Positions 13,589 to 25,288 of a stretch of DNA of 64,000 nucleotides are shown here, piece after piece. A program made the translations under genes and the position numbers. The stretch's first letter is position 1. The number at the start of each line of letters is the position of its first letter. The DNA is from Buchnera aphidicola (Cinara cf. splendens/pseudotsugae 3390) (lineage in GTDB: Bacteria > Pseudomonadota > Gammaproteobacteria > Enterobacterales > Enterobacteriaceae). The notes beneath the pieces were generated by a model. That model was not told where the DNA came from. It did not search any database and saw only the letters and a program-made list of their open reading frames with translations. The stretch spans positions 1 through 64,000 of the forward strand of contig NZ_LR217692.1 of the NCBI RefSeq assembly GCF_900698845.1, given 5' to 3'.

Positions 13589-14158
13589 ATGACAACTTAT
13601 AGCGGTACTTCTTTAAAATCAGGTTTAAAAATTTTAATAAAAAATCAACCATATGAAATTCAATATAGTGAATTTATAAAACCAGGAAAAGGACAAGCAT
13701 TTGTTAGAATTAAATTAAGACAATTATTGACTGGAAAGATATTCAGTAAAACTGTTAAAGCAACAGATGTTTTTTATTCTACTGATATTACAGAAATTAC
13801 TGCAATTTATTTGTATAACAATGGATTTATTTGGGTATTTATGAATAAAAAAAATTTTGAACATATCCATGTTTTAAAAAAGTTTTTGTATGGATGTGAA
13901 AAATGGTTAACAAATTCCTCTAGTTGTAAAATTATTTTATGGAATAATTCTCCCATTTCTGTTCATACCAATAAATTTATAAATTTAAAAGTTCAAGATA
14001 TTGATATTACAGTAAAAGGAGATACTATTAATTCTGCTAGTAAATTAGTTTTTGTAGAAACAGGTGCTTCTATTCGTGTTCCTTTATTTATCAAAAAAGG
14101 TGATTCTATTAAAATAGATACTCGTTTTGGAAAATATATATCTCGTACAAATCATTAA
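13589..14158 (+). CDS. efp: Elongation factor P
   Basis: Translation factor that relieves ribosome stalling at polyproline stretches. The start at 13589 (MTTYSGTSLKSGLKI) matches the family N-terminus; an upstream in-frame ATG would add 21 unrelated residues. 189 residues (188 in E. coli). The modified-lysine loop KPGKGQAF near residue 31-38 is intact. The C-terminal OB domain ends GDSIKIDTRFGKYISR, as in the family. It follows groEL, as in other Buchnera, and converges with dnaC. Confidence 0.97.
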   Translation: MTTYSGTSLKSGLKILIKNQPYEIQYSEFIKPGKGQAFVRIKLRQLLTGKIFSKTVKATDVFYSTDITEITAIYLYNNGFIWVFMNKKNFEHIHVLKKFLYGCEKWLTNSSSCKIILWNNSPISVHTNKFINLKVQDIDITVKGDTINSASKLVFVETGASIRVPLFIKKGDSIKIDTRFGKYISRTNH

Positions 14159-14188
14159 TGTGATGGTTATAATATTTATTATTAATAA

Positions 14189-14923
14189 TTAACGTTGGTT
14201 TATTTGTACATTTTTTCTATAACTCTCCCATTCAAATGTTAACCATAAACTATTTCCTAAACTCATTCTATCGAGAACCCTCTCCCCCAATAGACTATTT
14301 AATTTTTTATGGTTTAAATTAGATAAAATTCCGGTAGGTTTTTGAGAAGACGATCTTCTATCTATAATTTGATTAATAATCATTTTTTCATATCTAGATT
14401 CTGTTTGCATTCCAATTTCATCGATTATAAGTAGGTCTACCGTGCTAAAGTTATATAATAATTTTTCTTCAGTTATTTTTGAAGACGACTGATTAAAAGT
14501 ACTTTTTAAGGTTGACATAAGATCTGCAACTGTGATGATTAATATATTATTTCCTCGTAAAATTAAATAATTTCCAATAGCTGAAGCTAAATGATTTTTT
14601 CCGGTTCCAGGTCGACCTGAAAATATAAAACTAGAAATATTATTTTTAAAATTTTCCGCATATCTTCGGGCAGCGCATAGAACCGTTTTATGTCCTTCAT
14701 GATTTATTTTGTAGTTTTCGAAAGAACAATTTTTATATAATTCTCGTATTCCAGATCGACCCAAAATTCTTTGTATTTTTGTAGCTTTGTTTTTTTGAAT
14801 AATAGATTCAGAATATTTTTTTCCTTGTTCCTGGTTCCAAGATAATAATTCTTTATCATTAAAAAATTTTGGTTCTATATAGGCAGGCATGATTTTTTTT
14901 AGTTTTTTTAAGAAATTGTTCAT
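14189..14923 (-). CDS. dnaC: DNA replication protein DnaC (helicase loader)
   Basis: AAA+ ATPase that loads the DnaB helicase at the origin. 244 residues (245 in E. coli), aligning end to end. It has the N-terminal DnaB-binding part (MPAYIEP), NCSFENY, Walker A GRPGTGKNH (103-111) and Walker B LLIIDEIG with DE at 168-169. The arginine-rich DRRSSS, GERVLDRM and LGNSLW motifs follow. It is an intact member of the initiation pathway, in contrast to the damaged dnaA. The dnaB gene is not in this window. Confidence 0.97.
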   Translation of the reverse strand: MNNFLKKLKKIMPAYIEPKFFNDKELLSWNQEQGKKYSESIIQKNKATKIQRILGRSGIRELYKNCSFENYKINHEGHKTVLCAARRYAENFKNNISSFIFSGRPGTGKNHLASAIGNYLILRGNNILIITVADLMSTLKSTFNQSSSKITEEKLLYNFSTVDLLIIDEIGMQTESRYEKMIINQIIDRRSSSQKPTGILSNLNHKKLNSLLGERVLDRMSLGNSLWLTFEWESYRKNVQINQR

Positions 14924-15166
14924 TTATAGTATTTATTTTTCCACATGTTGTTATCTTTAATATTTATAGTAATTTTTAAAAATTTTTATTGTTTTTTGTT
15001 TAAAACATAATTTTAACTATAACTTTTATGATATAATAATTGTTCATTGATGAATACTTTATGTGAATGTTATTAATTATATGTTATTATAATTTTAAAC
15101 ATAAGATTTTCATTAAATGTATAGTGATATGTATATAATGTTATAGTTTATATTTGATTTATTTTA

Positions 15167-15745
15167 TTAAACTATATAATTTTTTCTATAAAATAATGAA
15201 AATGATACTATTCCTATTTTTTTGCTTTTTATTAATTTCCATTTTTTCGGTATATAAATATTATTATCTGTGTGTTCAATATATATAATGGAATCTTTAT
15301 TAATCCAATTATATTTTTCTAGATATTGAATAGATTTATTAAGCAATATTTTATTATAGAAAGGTGGATCTAAATAAATAATATCATATGGCGTACCATT
15401 TTTTTTTAGCCACCATAAAGTGTTAGTGTGAAAAACTGATATATTAGTAATAGAAAAAATTTTTAGTGTTTTTTTTAGTTTGTCAACTAAAATATATTTT
15501 TTTTCTAAAGCTGTAACTGATGTAGCTAATCGAGATACTGATTCTATACTTAAGTTCCCGCTGCCAGAAAAACAATCTAAACATATGGAGTTTTTTATAT
15601 ATTGTTGTAACCAATTAAATAATACTTGTTTAATACGATTTCTAGTCGGTCTTACATTTATTTTATTAACTGAATGTAATACTCTATTTTTTAAAAATCC
15701 ACCAGTAATACGAATTTTTTTTGTTTTTTTATTTTTTTTTTTCAT
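15167..15745 (-). CDS. rsmD: 16S rRNA (guanine966-N2)-methyltransferase RsmD
   Basis: S-adenosylmethionine-dependent methyltransferase acting on G966 of 16S rRNA. 192 residues (198 in E. coli). Motifs: RITGGFLKNR near the N-terminus, the SAM site CLDCFSGSGNLSIESVSR, and the catalytic DPPF (IIYLDPPFYN). It is divergent from ftsY, the same arrangement as E. coli yhhF-ftsY. An A11 tract (plus-strand T run 15732-15742) lies directly after the start codon and encodes lysines. Slippage there could shift the whole product. Confidence 0.94.
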   Translation of the reverse strand: MKKKNKKTKKIRITGGFLKNRVLHSVNKINVRPTRNRIKQVLFNWLQQYIKNSICLDCFSGSGNLSIESVSRLATSVTALEKKYILVDKLKKTLKIFSITNISVFHTNTLWWLKKNGTPYDIIYLDPPFYNKILLNKSIQYLEKYNWINKDSIIYIEHTDNNIYIPKKWKLIKSKKIGIVSFSLFYRKNYIV

Positions 15746-15817
15746 TTTTGTAATGTTTTTATAGAATTTTTAAATAAAATGTTGTAAATATTATAATAAT
15801 AAAAAATTGAGGTTTAT

Positions 15818-16863
15818 ATGTGTAATAAAAAAAAAATTTTTTTTCTAGTTTAAAATCTTTTTTTGAAAAAAAAAATCAGAATAATACTTCTGAAAATAAA
15901 ACAAAAACTTGTTTAAAAGATTCTTTTCCAAATTCATCTAATTATAAAATTAGTTCTTTTTTTAATAATTATATACATAGTACCAAAAATTTTTTTATTA
16001 ATAAAATAAATAGTATTTTTTATGCACCAAAATTAGATGAAAAGATGTTTAAAGAATTAAAAAATTTATTATTATCATCTGATTTTGGGATAACCGCTAC
16101 TGAAAAAATTCTGCATATATTCAAAAAACATATTAAAAGAAAAAATTTAATAAATTCTAAACAAGCTATTACATATTTTAAAAATTTATTATTAAATATG
16201 TTAGTTGTATCTAAAGATAAAAATTGTAGTATTTCTAAAACTAAAATGCCATTTATAATTTTGATTATTGGAGTCAATGGTGTAGGAAAAACTACTGTTG
16301 TTACAAAATTAGCATATTATTATAAAACACTTGGTTATTCTACTATGGTTGCTGCAGGTGATACTTATAGATCTGCTGCAATTGATCAGTTGACAGACTT
16401 AGGTGTATTACATGATATTTCAGTTTTTTCCAAACCTCTAGGTTCAGATCCTGCTTCAGTTGTATTTGATGCAATTAAAGAATCCATAAAACAAAAAAAG
16501 AATATTTTGATTATTGATACTGCTGGTCGTTTACATAATAAATATCATTTAATTCAAGAATTACAAAAAATTAATCGAGTAATTAATAAATGTCATCCTA
16601 CAGCACCTCATGAAATATTTTTGGTACTAGATGCTGGAATTGGTCAAAATTCTATAGAACAAGCTAGAGTTTTTTCTTCCAATCTTCCTGTTACAGGGTC
16701 GATTATTACTAAGTTAGATGGTACAGCTAAAGGTGGAATTATTTTTTCAATTGCTAACGAGTTAACAATTCCTATTTGTTTTGTTGGTACAGGAGACAAA
16801 ATAACAGATTTTTCATCTTTTGATAGTACAAAATTTGTTGATAGTTTTTTTAATATTAGTTAA
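15818..16863 (+). pseudogene. ftsY: Signal-recognition-particle receptor FtsY, frameshifted at an A10 tract
   Basis: GTPase receptor that docks SRP-ribosome complexes at the membrane. An ATG at 15818 with a TTGAGG ribosome site starts MCNKKK, then an A10T8 tract (15827-15844) leads to a stop within a few codons. One extra A gives an open frame to 16863, 348 residues in all. It has a short acidic/lysine-rich A region and then the complete NG domain: LDEKMFKELKNLLLSSDFG, G1 GVNGVGKTT, DTAGRLH and TKLDGTAKGG. Without slippage only internal starts remain, such as ATG 16045, which has no ribosome site and would delete the start of the N domain. An SRP receptor is normally essential, so rescue by transcriptional slippage is likely; this is inference. 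Confidence 0.88.
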
Positions 16864-16943
16864 ATCATATTAATGTGTTAAATTATCAAATAGATTCATA
16901 GTTTAATTAGAATGCACAGTTTATATTGTACCTTTAGGATAAA

Positions 16944-17819
16944 ATGAAAAAAATAAAACATCAAGTTCACACAATTAGTTTTTTAAATATTGGCAGTTTA
17001 GATGCCTATATTCGTATGGCGAATTCTTTTTCTATATTATCTTCTAAAAAAGAAAAGTTACTTGCAGAAAAATTATTTTTTTATAGAGATATAGAATCAG
17101 CAAAATTATTGATTTTATCAAATTTGAGATTTGTAATTCATGTTGCTAAAAATTATTCAGGATATGGTTTACCACAAGCTGATTTAATTCAAGAAGGAAA
17201 TATTGGTTTAATGAAAGCTATTAGGCGTTTTAATCCTAATATTAATGTTCGTTTAGTTTCATTTGCTGTACATTGGATAAAATCTGAAATTCATGAATAT
17301 GTTTTAAAAAATTGGCGTATAGTAAAAGTTGCCACAACTAAAGCACAACGAAAATTATTTTTTAATTTAAGAAAATCTAAAAAAAGATTAGGTTGGTTTA
17401 ACTTGCATGAAATAGATATTGTTGCACGTGAATTAGGTGTTAGTCGACAAGAAGTAAAAGAAATGGAAGCAAGAATGTCTGCTCAAGATATAACTTTAGA
17501 TATTACACCTCCAGATTCTCAATCCGATTACTCTACAAATAACACACGTTCTTCTCTTTATCTAGAAGATAAAAAATCAAATTTTGCAATGAAAGTTGAA
17601 CAAGATAACTGGGCCTTACATGCTTCGAATAAATTAAGTAATGCATTATTAGTATTGGATGAAAGAAGTCAACAAATTATTAAAAGACGTTGGTTAAATA
17701 AAAATAGTTCTAAAATTACATTGCAGGCTATTGCTCAAGATTACGGGATTTCAGCTGAACGAGTTCGTCAGCTAGAAAAAAATGCTATGAAAAAATTAAA
17801 AATAGCAATTGAAGCATAA
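16944..17819 (+). CDS. rpoH: RNA polymerase heat-shock sigma factor (sigma-32)
   Basis: Directs RNA polymerase to heat-shock promoters. 291 residues (284 in E. coli). Region 2 has [28 protein letters not shown] and the [10 protein letters not shown] segment. The diagnostic RpoH box [18 protein letters not shown] starts at residue 135. Region 4.2 ends with [18 protein letters not shown]. In E. coli it follows ftsYEX; here ftsE and ftsX are missing. The groESL promoter in this window keeps a matching site. An AGGAT ribosome site precedes the ATG. Confidence 0.97.
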   Translation: MKKIKHQVHTISFLNIGSLDAYIRMANSFSILSSKKEKLLAEKLFFYRDIESAKLLILSNLRFVIHVAKNYSGYGLPQADLIQEGNIGLMKAIRRFNPNINVRLVSFAVHWIKSEIHEYVLKNWRIVKVATTKAQRKLFFNLRKSKKRLGWFNLHEIDIVARELGVSRQEVKEMEARMSAQDITLDITPPDSQSDYSTNNTRSSLYLEDKKSNFAMKVEQDNWALHASNKLSNALLVLDERSQQIIKRRWLNKNSSKITLQAIAQDYGISAERVRQLEKNAMKKLKIAIEA

Positions 17820-18433
17820 TTATTATTAATAACGTATTTTTTTTGAATTGTTAGTATTTATTCTTGAATTTCTATTTCTTTTTTAAAAAATATTAATATA
17901 TAAATATATTTCTTTAATATATGTATTTATATATAAAATTCTAATAATTTTGTACTATTGATTTTTTATCATATTATAGAAAAGTATTGATTGCTAATTT
18001 TGATAAAATTAATATATTTTTATTATCGGTATGTTTATGATTTTATATTATTATGAATAATAGATTTTTTATAATATCAAATATTTTTCTTTAAATATTT
18101 TAATATTTATAATGGTTTATCACAAATATTTATATAATAAATTAAATTTTAACTGATTATATTAACAAGTGATCTTCTATTGTTTTTTTTAAAAAAATGA
18201 TTAATATTTTTAAATATTAATGAGTATTAGGTAAAAAAGTACATATTACATATTTTAATATATATTAATAATATTTTTTGAAAAATATTTGATATCGATA
18301 AGTTATATTAGAAATTTTTTACAATAATATTTTTATGTGTGCAACTGATAGTTATTCATTTTAGATAACTTAAACAGTTAATTATTTTGGTGTTTGTTGT
18401 TTTTTTATGAATATTAAAACAGGAAAAACATGT
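17820..18433. other. Noncoding gap between rpoH and metE
   Basis: About 610 bases of A/T-rich DNA. In the pea-aphid Buchnera other genes lie here (glmS/glmU region, from memory). No frame with homology, tRNA or hairpin of note was recognised. It is either a deletion scar or long upstream sequence for metE. Confidence 0.5.
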
Positions 18434-20716
18434 ATGACTATAAAAAATCATGTACTAGGATTTCCTAGAATTGGTACGCATCGTGAATTAAAATTTGCTT
18501 TAGAAAATTATTGGTCAAAAAAAAGTACTTTACGTGATTTATTAACAGTAGGTAAAACTATTAGATATAACAACTGGAAATATCAAGTTGATTGTGGTTT
18601 AGATTGTGTAACTGTAGGTGATTTCGCATGGTATGATCATGTTTTAAACGTCAGCATGATGATTAATAATGTTCCTAAAAGACATCAAATAGATAACTCC
18701 AAGTTAGATTTAGATACTTTATTTAGAATTGCTAGAGGATCGAAAGTAACTGATAAAAATTGTTCCGCTTCTGAGATGACTAAGTGGTTTGATACAAATT
18801 ATCATTTTATTGTACCTGAGTTATCTTGTAATCAAAATTTTTATTTTGCCTGGAAACAGATTTTAGAAGAAACTGATGAAGCATTGTCATTAGGATATAA
18901 AGTAAAACCAGTTTTATTAGGTCCGCTTACATATTTATGGTTAGGTAAGATCAAAGGAGCTAACTTTAATAAGTTAGATCTTTTAGAGAAAATTTTACCT
19001 GTTTATAAAGAAGTGTTAATGGAATTATCTAGCAGAAATATTGAATGGATTCAAATTGATGAACCTATTTTAGTTTTAGATATTCCTACAAAATGGAAAA
19101 AAGCTTTTATTGATGTTTATAAAATATTAAAAAATAATAAAATAAAAATTATGTTGTCTACATATTTTGGTGATATACATAATAATATAGATATAATTAA
19201 TAAATTATCAATTGATGGTTTACATATTGATTTAGTTGCAGGAAAATATGATATATGTCAATTACATAATTATTTTAACGAAGAATTCTTGTTATCATTA
19301 GGAGTAGTTAACGGACGTAATATTTGGAAAACAGATTTATTAAAATGGTACACGAAATTAAATTTGTTTAAAAAAGTTAAGCGTATCTTTTGGATTAGTA
19401 CATCTTGTTCACTTTTACACGTTCCTTTAGACATATCACTAGAAGATAATCTAACAGATTTTGTGAAATCTTGGTTTTCATTTGGGATACAAAAATGTTT
19501 AGAAATATCTATTTTGTCTCGTGTACTAAATAAAAATTTAGATATAGAAGAAATACATCGTTGGGTTAAACCTATTAATGCGTATAAATCATCTAATATA
19601 GTTAATAATGTTGTAGTACAAAAACGTGTATTGCAAATTTCTTCTGATCAAATGAAAAGACAGCATGATTTTTCTGTACGTTCGGTTATTCAAAAGAAAA
19701 AATTAAAGTTATCAATTTTACCTACTACTACAATTGGTTCTTTTCCACAAACTACAGACATTAGAAAGTTACGATTAGATTATAAGAATAAAAAGATTAG
19801 CCAATCAGATTATGAGAATAGTTTAAAAATACATATCAAAAATAATATTATTCAACAGGAAAAATTGGGATTAGATGTTTTAGTGCACGGTGAGCCAGAA
19901 AGAAATGATATGGTTGAATATTTTAGTGAGTATTTAGAAGGTTTTGTTTTTACGCAATATGGTTGGGTACAAAGTTATGGTTCGAGATGTGTTAAACCTC
20001 CCGTTATTGTGGGAGATATTAGTCGGATTACTCCTATTACGGTTATGTGGTCAAAATTTGCTCAATCATTGACTAATAAACCGGTTAAAGCTATGTTAAC
20101 GGGACCAGTTACAATTTTATGTTGGTCTTTTCCTCGTGAAGATATTTCTAAAGAGTGCATAGCTCAGCAAATTGCTTTAGCTTTAAGAGATGAAGTATTA
20201 GATTTAGAAAACGCTGGTATTAATATTATTCAAATTGATGAACCTGCTTTACGAGAAGGATTGCCTTTAAGAAAATGTTATCGGGACTATTATTTATCAT
20301 GGGCAGTTAAAGCATTTAAGTTGTGTTCATCTGGAGTAAAAGATAGTACACAAATTCATACACATATGTGTTATTGTGAGTTTCATGATATTATGCCTGC
20401 AATAGTAGATTTAGATGCTGATGTAATTACTATTGAAACATCTCGTTCAGATATGGATTTATTAGAATTTTTTAAAACATTTAAATATCCTAATGATATT
20501 GGTCCAGGAGTATATGATATTCATTCTCCAAATATTCCTACTATTGATTGGATTGAAAAATTATTAATTAAAGCAATAGAATATATTCCTATACAACAGT
20601 TATGGGTAAATCCAGATTGTGGTTTAAAAACTCGTAATTGGATGGAAACATTACTAGCTTTACAAAATATGATACAAGCTACTAAAAACATTCGAAAAAA
20701 ATTTTCAAAAGAATAA
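18434..20716 (+). CDS. metE: Cobalamin-independent methionine synthase MetE
   Basis: Transfers the methyl group of 5-methyltetrahydropteroyl-triglutamate to homocysteine to make methionine. ATG 18434 (MTIKNHVLGFPRIG) matches the family N-terminus and has an AGGAAA ribosome site; the ATG nine codons upstream (18407) is rejected. 760 residues (753 in E. coli). The C-terminal catalytic barrel has the zinc ligands in QIHTHMCYCEF (His, Cys), an Glu in the ITIETSRSD region and Cys in WVNPDCGLKTR. The substrate sites QIDEPALREGLP and LPTTTIGSFPQT are present. It fits with metF (34145-35026), which supplies the methyl donor, and with methionine provisioning of the aphid. Confidence 0.98.
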   Translation: MTIKNHVLGFPRIGTHRELKFALENYWSKKSTLRDLLTVGKTIRYNNWKYQVDCGLDCVTVGDFAWYDHVLNVSMMINNVPKRHQIDNSKLDLDTLFRIARGSKVTDKNCSASEMTKWFDTNYHFIVPELSCNQNFYFAWKQILEETDEALSLGYKVKPVLLGPLTYLWLGKIKGANFNKLDLLEKILPVYKEVLMELSSRNIEWIQIDEPILVLDIPTKWKKAFIDVYKILKNNKIKIMLSTYFGDIHNNIDIINKLSIDGLHIDLVAGKYDICQLHNYFNEEFLLSLGVVNGRNIWKTDLLKWYTKLNLFKKVKRIFWISTSCSLLHVPLDISLEDNLTDFVKSWFSFGIQKCLEISILSRVLNKNLDIEEIHRWVKPINAYKSSNIVNNVVVQKRVLQISSDQMKRQHDFSVRSVIQKKKLKLSILPTTTIGSFPQTTDIRKLRLDYKNKKISQSDYENSLKIHIKNNIIQQEKLGLDVLVHGEPERNDMVEYFSEYLEGFVFTQYGWVQSYGSRCVKPPVIVGDISRITPITVMWSKFAQSLTNKPVKAMLTGPVTILCWSFPREDISKECIAQQIALALRDEVLDLENAGINIIQIDEPALREGLPLRKCYRDYYLSWAVKAFKLCSSGVKDSTQIHTHMCYCEFHDIMPAIVDLDADVITIETSRSDMDLLEFFKTFKYPNDIGPGVYDIHSPNIPTIDWIEKLLIKAIEYIPIQQLWVNPDCGLKTRNWMETLLALQNMIQATKNIRKKFSKE

Positions 20717-20924
20717 GTTTTAACATACATTCCACTTAATGCGATTTGATAAACTGTTAATTGTATTTAGTGGTTTGTTAATGGTTTTTGTATATAATAT
20801 ATTTACTGATGATTTTTGATGATTTTTTATTTTTTTATACATATAAAATGTATTATAGTTTCTATTTGTTTTTTATCTTTGGTAATATAAATATTATTTA
20901 TATATTTTAATATAATTTAAAATA

Positions 20925-20950
20925 TCGAGCTGTTTATGCAATCAGCTCGA
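20925..20950. terminator. Hairpin between convergent metE and rpoC
   Basis: TCGAGCTG (20925-20932) and CAGCTCGA (20943-20950) form a perfect 8-bp stem with a 10-base loop. It lies 10 bases beyond the rpoC stop codon, so it is well placed to end the long rplKAJL-rpoBC transcript on the minus strand and metE on the plus strand. There is no long U run. Confidence 0.6.
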
Positions 20951-20959
20951 ATTATATAA

Positions 20960-23900
20960 TTATAAATTATTGTTAATTTTTTCAGTAGAATTTAACAATT
21001 CGGATAAATTTGCTGCTGCTTCTTCAGGACTAATGGATGCAGTATTTTTTTGTCTTTGTGAGGAGTTTTTAATTTTTGTTTTTAATCTTTTTTTGTGATA
21101 TTTATATCCTGTTCCAGCTGGAATTAATCTACCAACGATTACATTTTCTTTTAATCCGCGTAATTTATCTTTTTTTCCAGCTACAGCAGATTCTGTTAAC
21201 ACGCGTGTAGTTTCCTGAAATGATGCTGCGGAAATAAATGATTCAGTAGCTAAAGATGCTTTTGTAATACCAAGTAAATCACGAGAAAATCTTGCTATTT
21301 TTTTCTTTTTAGCTATAAGTTTTTTGTTTTCTAACATAATACTGGAATATTCTGTTTGTTCACCTGGTAAAAAATTAGAATCACCAGAATTTATTATGGT
21401 AGCTTTTCGTAACATTTGTCTAATTATAACTTCAATATGTTTATTATTTATTTTTACACCCTGTAAGCGATATACTTCTTGTACTTCATTTACTATATAG
21501 TTAGTAACAGCTTGTATACCTCTTAATCTTAAGATATCGTGTGGAGACTCCGGCCCATCAGAAATAGTGTCTCCTTTTTCGACTCTTTCTCCTTCAAAAA
21601 CATTTAATTGTCTCCATTTTGGTATCATTTCTTCATAAATGTTATTTCCGTCTGGAGGAGTTATAACTAATCTTCTTTTTCCTTTTGTTTCTTTTCCAAA
21701 AGAAATAATTCCGTTAATTTCAGCTAAAATGGCTAATTCTTTAGGTTTTCTAGCTTCAAATAAATCCGCTACTCGTGGTAAACCTCCTGTAATATCTTTT
21801 GTTCCTGCTGATTCTTGAGGAACTCGAGCTAGTGTATCTCCTGAAGATATTTTCATTCCATTATCTAATTGCACAATTGATTTTCCAGGTAAAAAATATT
21901 GAGCCGGCATATCGGTACCGGGTATAAATATATCAGAACCTGTTTTATCAATAATTTTTAAAGAAGGTTTTAAATCTTTTCCTTGTATATTTCTTTCTGA
22001 TGTATCGAGAATGACAATAGAAGACAAACCTGTCAATTCATCGGTTTGTTTTATAACACTTTGTCCGTCAATAATATCAATAAATTGAATATATCCGCTT
22101 ACTTCAGTAATTACGGGAATGGTATGTGGATCCCATCGTGCAATTATTTCTCCGGATTTAACTTTCTCACCTTCTCCTTTTGTTAAAATTGATCCATATG
22201 GTATTTTATAACTTTCTTGTGTTTTTCCTGCTTTATCTATCATTTTTAATTCAACATTTCTAGAAATTATGACAATTTTTCCATCTGAGTTTATTACAGA
22301 TTTTGCTCGATTTAAATGAATTAATCCGTTTTTACGAATTTGAATACTAGATTCAGAAGCTACTTTTGAAGCAGCTCCTCCGATATGAAATGTACGCATA
22401 GTTAATTGTGTTCCCGGTTCACCAATAGACTGAGCCGCAATAACACCTATTGCTTCTCCTTTACGAACTAATTTTCCTCTAGCTAAATCACGTCCGTAGC
22501 AGTATGAACATACTCCAAAATTTGTTTCACAATGTACGACTGATCTTACTTTAATTGTCTCTATGTGATTTTTTTCTAAAATATTACACCATGTTTCATT
22601 TAATAATGTATTTTGTGGTATTAAAATTTTTTTAGAGTCTATGTAATAAATGTCTTCTACAGTTATACGTCCTAAAACTCTTTCTCTAAGAGGTTCTTTA
22701 ACATCCCCTCCTTCAATTAATGGACTCATTAAAATTCCTTCACGAGTTTTGCAATCAGTTTCTGTAACTACTAAATCTTGCGCTACATCTACCAGTCTTC
22801 TAGTTAAATAACCTGAGTTAGCAGTTTTTAAGGCAGTATCAGCTAATCCTTTTCTTGCTCCATGAGTAGAAATAAAATATTGTAGTACGTTTAATCCTTC
22901 TCTAAAATTTGCTGTTATTGGTGTTTCTATGATAGAACCATCAGGTTTTGCCATTAGTCCTCGCATTCCAGCTAATTGCCTAATTTGAGCAGCAGAACCT
23001 CTTGCCCCAGAATCAGCCATAATAAAAATATTGTTAAAGGATTTTTGTCTTGTTTCCGTTTGATCTTTATTATAAAAAATATCATGTGACAAATTTTTCA
23101 TCATAGCTTTTGCAATATTTTCATTTGCATCAGCCCATATATCTATTATTTTATTATATCGTTCACTTGAAGTTACTAATCCCGTCTGAAATTGTTTATG
23201 TATTTCCGCAACTTCTTTTTCTGCTTCTAATAAAATATTTTTTTTGTTTTTTGGTATAATAATATCGTTAATTCCAACAGAAACACCAGATTTTGCTGCA
23301 TATGAAAATCCAATGTACATAATTTGATCGGCTAAATTAACTGTTTCTTTTAAACCTAATACTCGATAACAAATATTCAAAATATTAGATATATCGGTTT
23401 TTTTTAATGTTTTATTTATTATCTTAAATGGTAATCCTGGAGGTATAATAGTCCAAAAAATAGCTCTACCTATAGTAGTTCTGATGATTTTTTTTTGTTC
23501 TATTAGATTGTTATCATTATTTTTAACGTACTCGGATATACGGATATTAACGATAGAATGTAAATCAACTGATCCTAAAGCATACATACGTTCAGCTTCT
23601 TTAGAAGAAGAGAGTAACATGCCAGATCCTTTTCCGTTGATTTTTTTTCGTGTCATATAATATATACCTAAAATTACATCTTGAGATGGAACAATAATAG
23701 GTTCCCCATTAGCTGGAGATAATATATTTTTAGTTGACATCATTAATAATCGCGCTTCTTTTTGAGCTGATTTTGTTAATGGAATATGAATAGCCATTTG
23801 ATCTCCATCAAAATCAGCATTGTATGCAGCACACACTAACGGGTGTAATTGTATTGCTTTTCCTTCTATCAAAATAGGTTCAAACGCTTGTATACCTAAT

Positions 23901-25192
23901 CGATGCAATGTAGGTGCTCGATTTAGTAAAATAGGATGTTTATGAATAATTTCTTCTAATATATCCCAAACAACTGGTTCTTCCTGTTCTACCATTTTTT
24001 TCGCAGACTTAATAGTCGTAGCGAGATTTCTTTGTTCTAATTTTCCATATATAAATGGTTTAAATAATTCTAAAGCCATTTTTTTAGGTATTCCGCATTG
24101 ATTTAAATGTAAATATGGACCTACGGTAATTACCGAACGACCAGAATAATCTACTCTTTTTCCTAATAAGTTCTGTCTGAATCTACCTTGTTTTCCTTTG
24201 ATCATATCAGCTAAAGATTTTAAAGGTCTTTTATTTGAACCTGTAATAGATCGACCGCGTCTTCCGTTATCTAATAGTGCGTCAATTGCTTCTTGTAGCA
24301 TTCTTTTTTCATTTTTTATTATTATATCTGGAGCTGATAATTCTAATAATCTTTTTAATCTATTATTTCGATTAATAACTCGTCTATATAAATCATTTAA
24401 ATCAGAAGTTGCAAATCTACCACCGTCTAGGGGAACTAAAGGTCTTAGATCTGGAGGTAAGATAGGTAATACAGTTAAAATCATCCATTCTGGTTTATTT
24501 TTAGAAATTAATAAAGACTCAATGAGCTTTATTCTTTTTGTGACTTTTTTTCTTTTTGTTTCGGAATTAGTTTTAAGTAGTTCTGTTTTTAATTTTAAAC
24601 AAATATTTTTTAAATTCATTTTTTTTAAAATCTTTTGTATAGCTTCTGCACCCATTTTTGCCTCAAAATCATCCCCAAACTCGTCTATTGCTTGTATATA
24701 CTGATCTTCGGATAGTACTTGATATTTTTCTAAATTAGTCATTCCAGAATTTATTACAATATATGATTCAAAATATAATACTCTTTCTATATCTCTCAAG
24801 GGTATATCTATTAATAGACCTATTCTAGAAGGTAATGATTTTAAAAACCATATATGTGCAATAGGAGCAGCTAGTTCAATATGTCCCATTCTTTCTCGAC
24901 GAACTGTACTTTTTGTAACTTCAACACCGCATTTTTCACACACTACACCTCTGTGTTTTAAACGTTTATATTTTCCACATAAACACTCATAATCTTTTAT
25001 AGGTCCAAAAATACGTGAACAAAATAATCCATCACGCTCCGGTTTAAAAGTTCGATAATTTATTGTTTCAGGTTTTTTGACTTCTCCAAAAGACCAGGAT
25101 CGTATAATTTCTGGAGATGCTAATGAAATTTGAATGGAATCAAATTCTTCAATTTTATTTTTTTTTTTAAAGATTTTTAATATGTCTTTCAT
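20960..25192 (-). CDS. rpoC: RNA polymerase beta' subunit
   Basis: Largest catalytic subunit of RNA polymerase. 1410 residues (1407 in E. coli). The N-terminal zinc site is [20 protein letters not shown] (about residues 70-89). The catalytic NADFDGDQ motif lies near residue 460, and the second zinc cluster has [18 protein letters not shown]. The trigger-loop and bridge-helix region ([40 protein letters not shown]) is intact. Near its start it has an A11 tract (plus-strand T run 25158-25168) in the lysine stretch KKKNK. It lies 96 bases downstream of rpoB in the same operon. Confidence 0.99.
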   Translation of the reverse strand: MKDILKIFKKKNKIEEFDSIQISLASPEIIRSWSFGEVKKPETINYRTFKPERDGLFCSRIFGPIKDYECLCGKYKRLKHRGVVCEKCGVEVTKSTVRRERMGHIELAAPIAHIWFLKSLPSRIGLLIDIPLRDIERVLYFESYIVINSGMTNLEKYQVLSEDQYIQAIDEFGDDFEAKMGAEAIQKILKKMNLKNICLKLKTELLKTNSETKRKKVTKRIKLIESLLISKNKPEWMILTVLPILPPDLRPLVPLDGGRFATSDLNDLYRRVINRNNRLKRLLELSAPDIIIKNEKRMLQEAIDALLDNGRRGRSITGSNKRPLKSLADMIKGKQGRFRQNLLGKRVDYSGRSVITVGPYLHLNQCGIPKKMALELFKPFIYGKLEQRNLATTIKSAKKMVEQEEPVVWDILEEIIHKHPILLNRAPTLHRLGIQAFEPILIEGKAIQLHPLVCAAYNADFDGDQMAIHIPLTKSAQKEARLLMMSTKNILSPANGEPIIVPSQDVILGIYYMTRKKINGKGSGMLLSSSKEAERMYALGSVDLHSIVNIRISEYVKNNDNNLIEQKKIIRTTIGRAIFWTIIPPGLPFKIINKTLKKTDISNILNICYRVLGLKETVNLADQIMYIGFSYAAKSGVSVGINDIIIPKNKKNILLEAEKEVAEIHKQFQTGLVTSSERYNKIIDIWADANENIAKAMMKNLSHDIFYNKDQTETRQKSFNNIFIMADSGARGSAAQIRQLAGMRGLMAKPDGSIIETPITANFREGLNVLQYFISTHGARKGLADTALKTANSGYLTRRLVDVAQDLVVTETDCKTREGILMSPLIEGGDVKEPLRERVLGRITVEDIYYIDSKKILIPQNTLLNETWCNILEKNHIETIKVRSVVHCETNFGVCSYCYGRDLARGKLVRKGEAIGVIAAQSIGEPGTQLTMRTFHIGGAASKVASESSIQIRKNGLIHLNRAKSVINSDGKIVIISRNVELKMIDKAGKTQESYKIPYGSILTKGEGEKVKSGEIIARWDPHTIPVITEVSGYIQFIDIIDGQSVIKQTDELTGLSSIVILDTSERNIQGKDLKPSLKIIDKTGSDIFIPGTDMPAQYFLPGKSIVQLDNGMKISSGDTLARVPQESAGTKDITGGLPRVADLFEARKPKELAILAEINGIISFGKETKGKRRLVITPPDGNNIYEEMIPKWRQLNVFEGERVEKGDTISDGPESPHDILRLRGIQAVTNYIVNEVQEVYRLQGVKINNKHIEVIIRQMLRKATIINSGDSNFLPGEQTEYSSIMLENKKLIAKKKKIARFSRDLLGITKASLATESFISAASFQETTRVLTESAVAGKKDKLRGLKENVIVGRLIPAGTGYKYHKKRLKTKIKNSSQRQKNTASISPEEAAANLSELLNSTEKINNNL

Positions 25193-25288
25193 GGATTATT
25201 TCTTATAAAATATATAAATAGTTAGTAAAATAGGATGATAATAAAAATTTATATCTATGATTGAGTATTAAAAAAGAAATTTTTTACA

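Noticed and set aside
14936-14945. TTTTTCCACA near the dnaC start as a DnaA box
   Set aside because: One mismatch to TTATCCACA and isolated; a single near-match is expected by chance in such sequence.
24198-24704. 168-codon open frame on the plus strand inside rpoC
   Set aside because: It is the antisense shadow of a strongly conserved rpoC segment and has no ribosome site or family pattern. Similar shadows over gyrB, rpoB, rplL and groEL were dismissed for the same reason.
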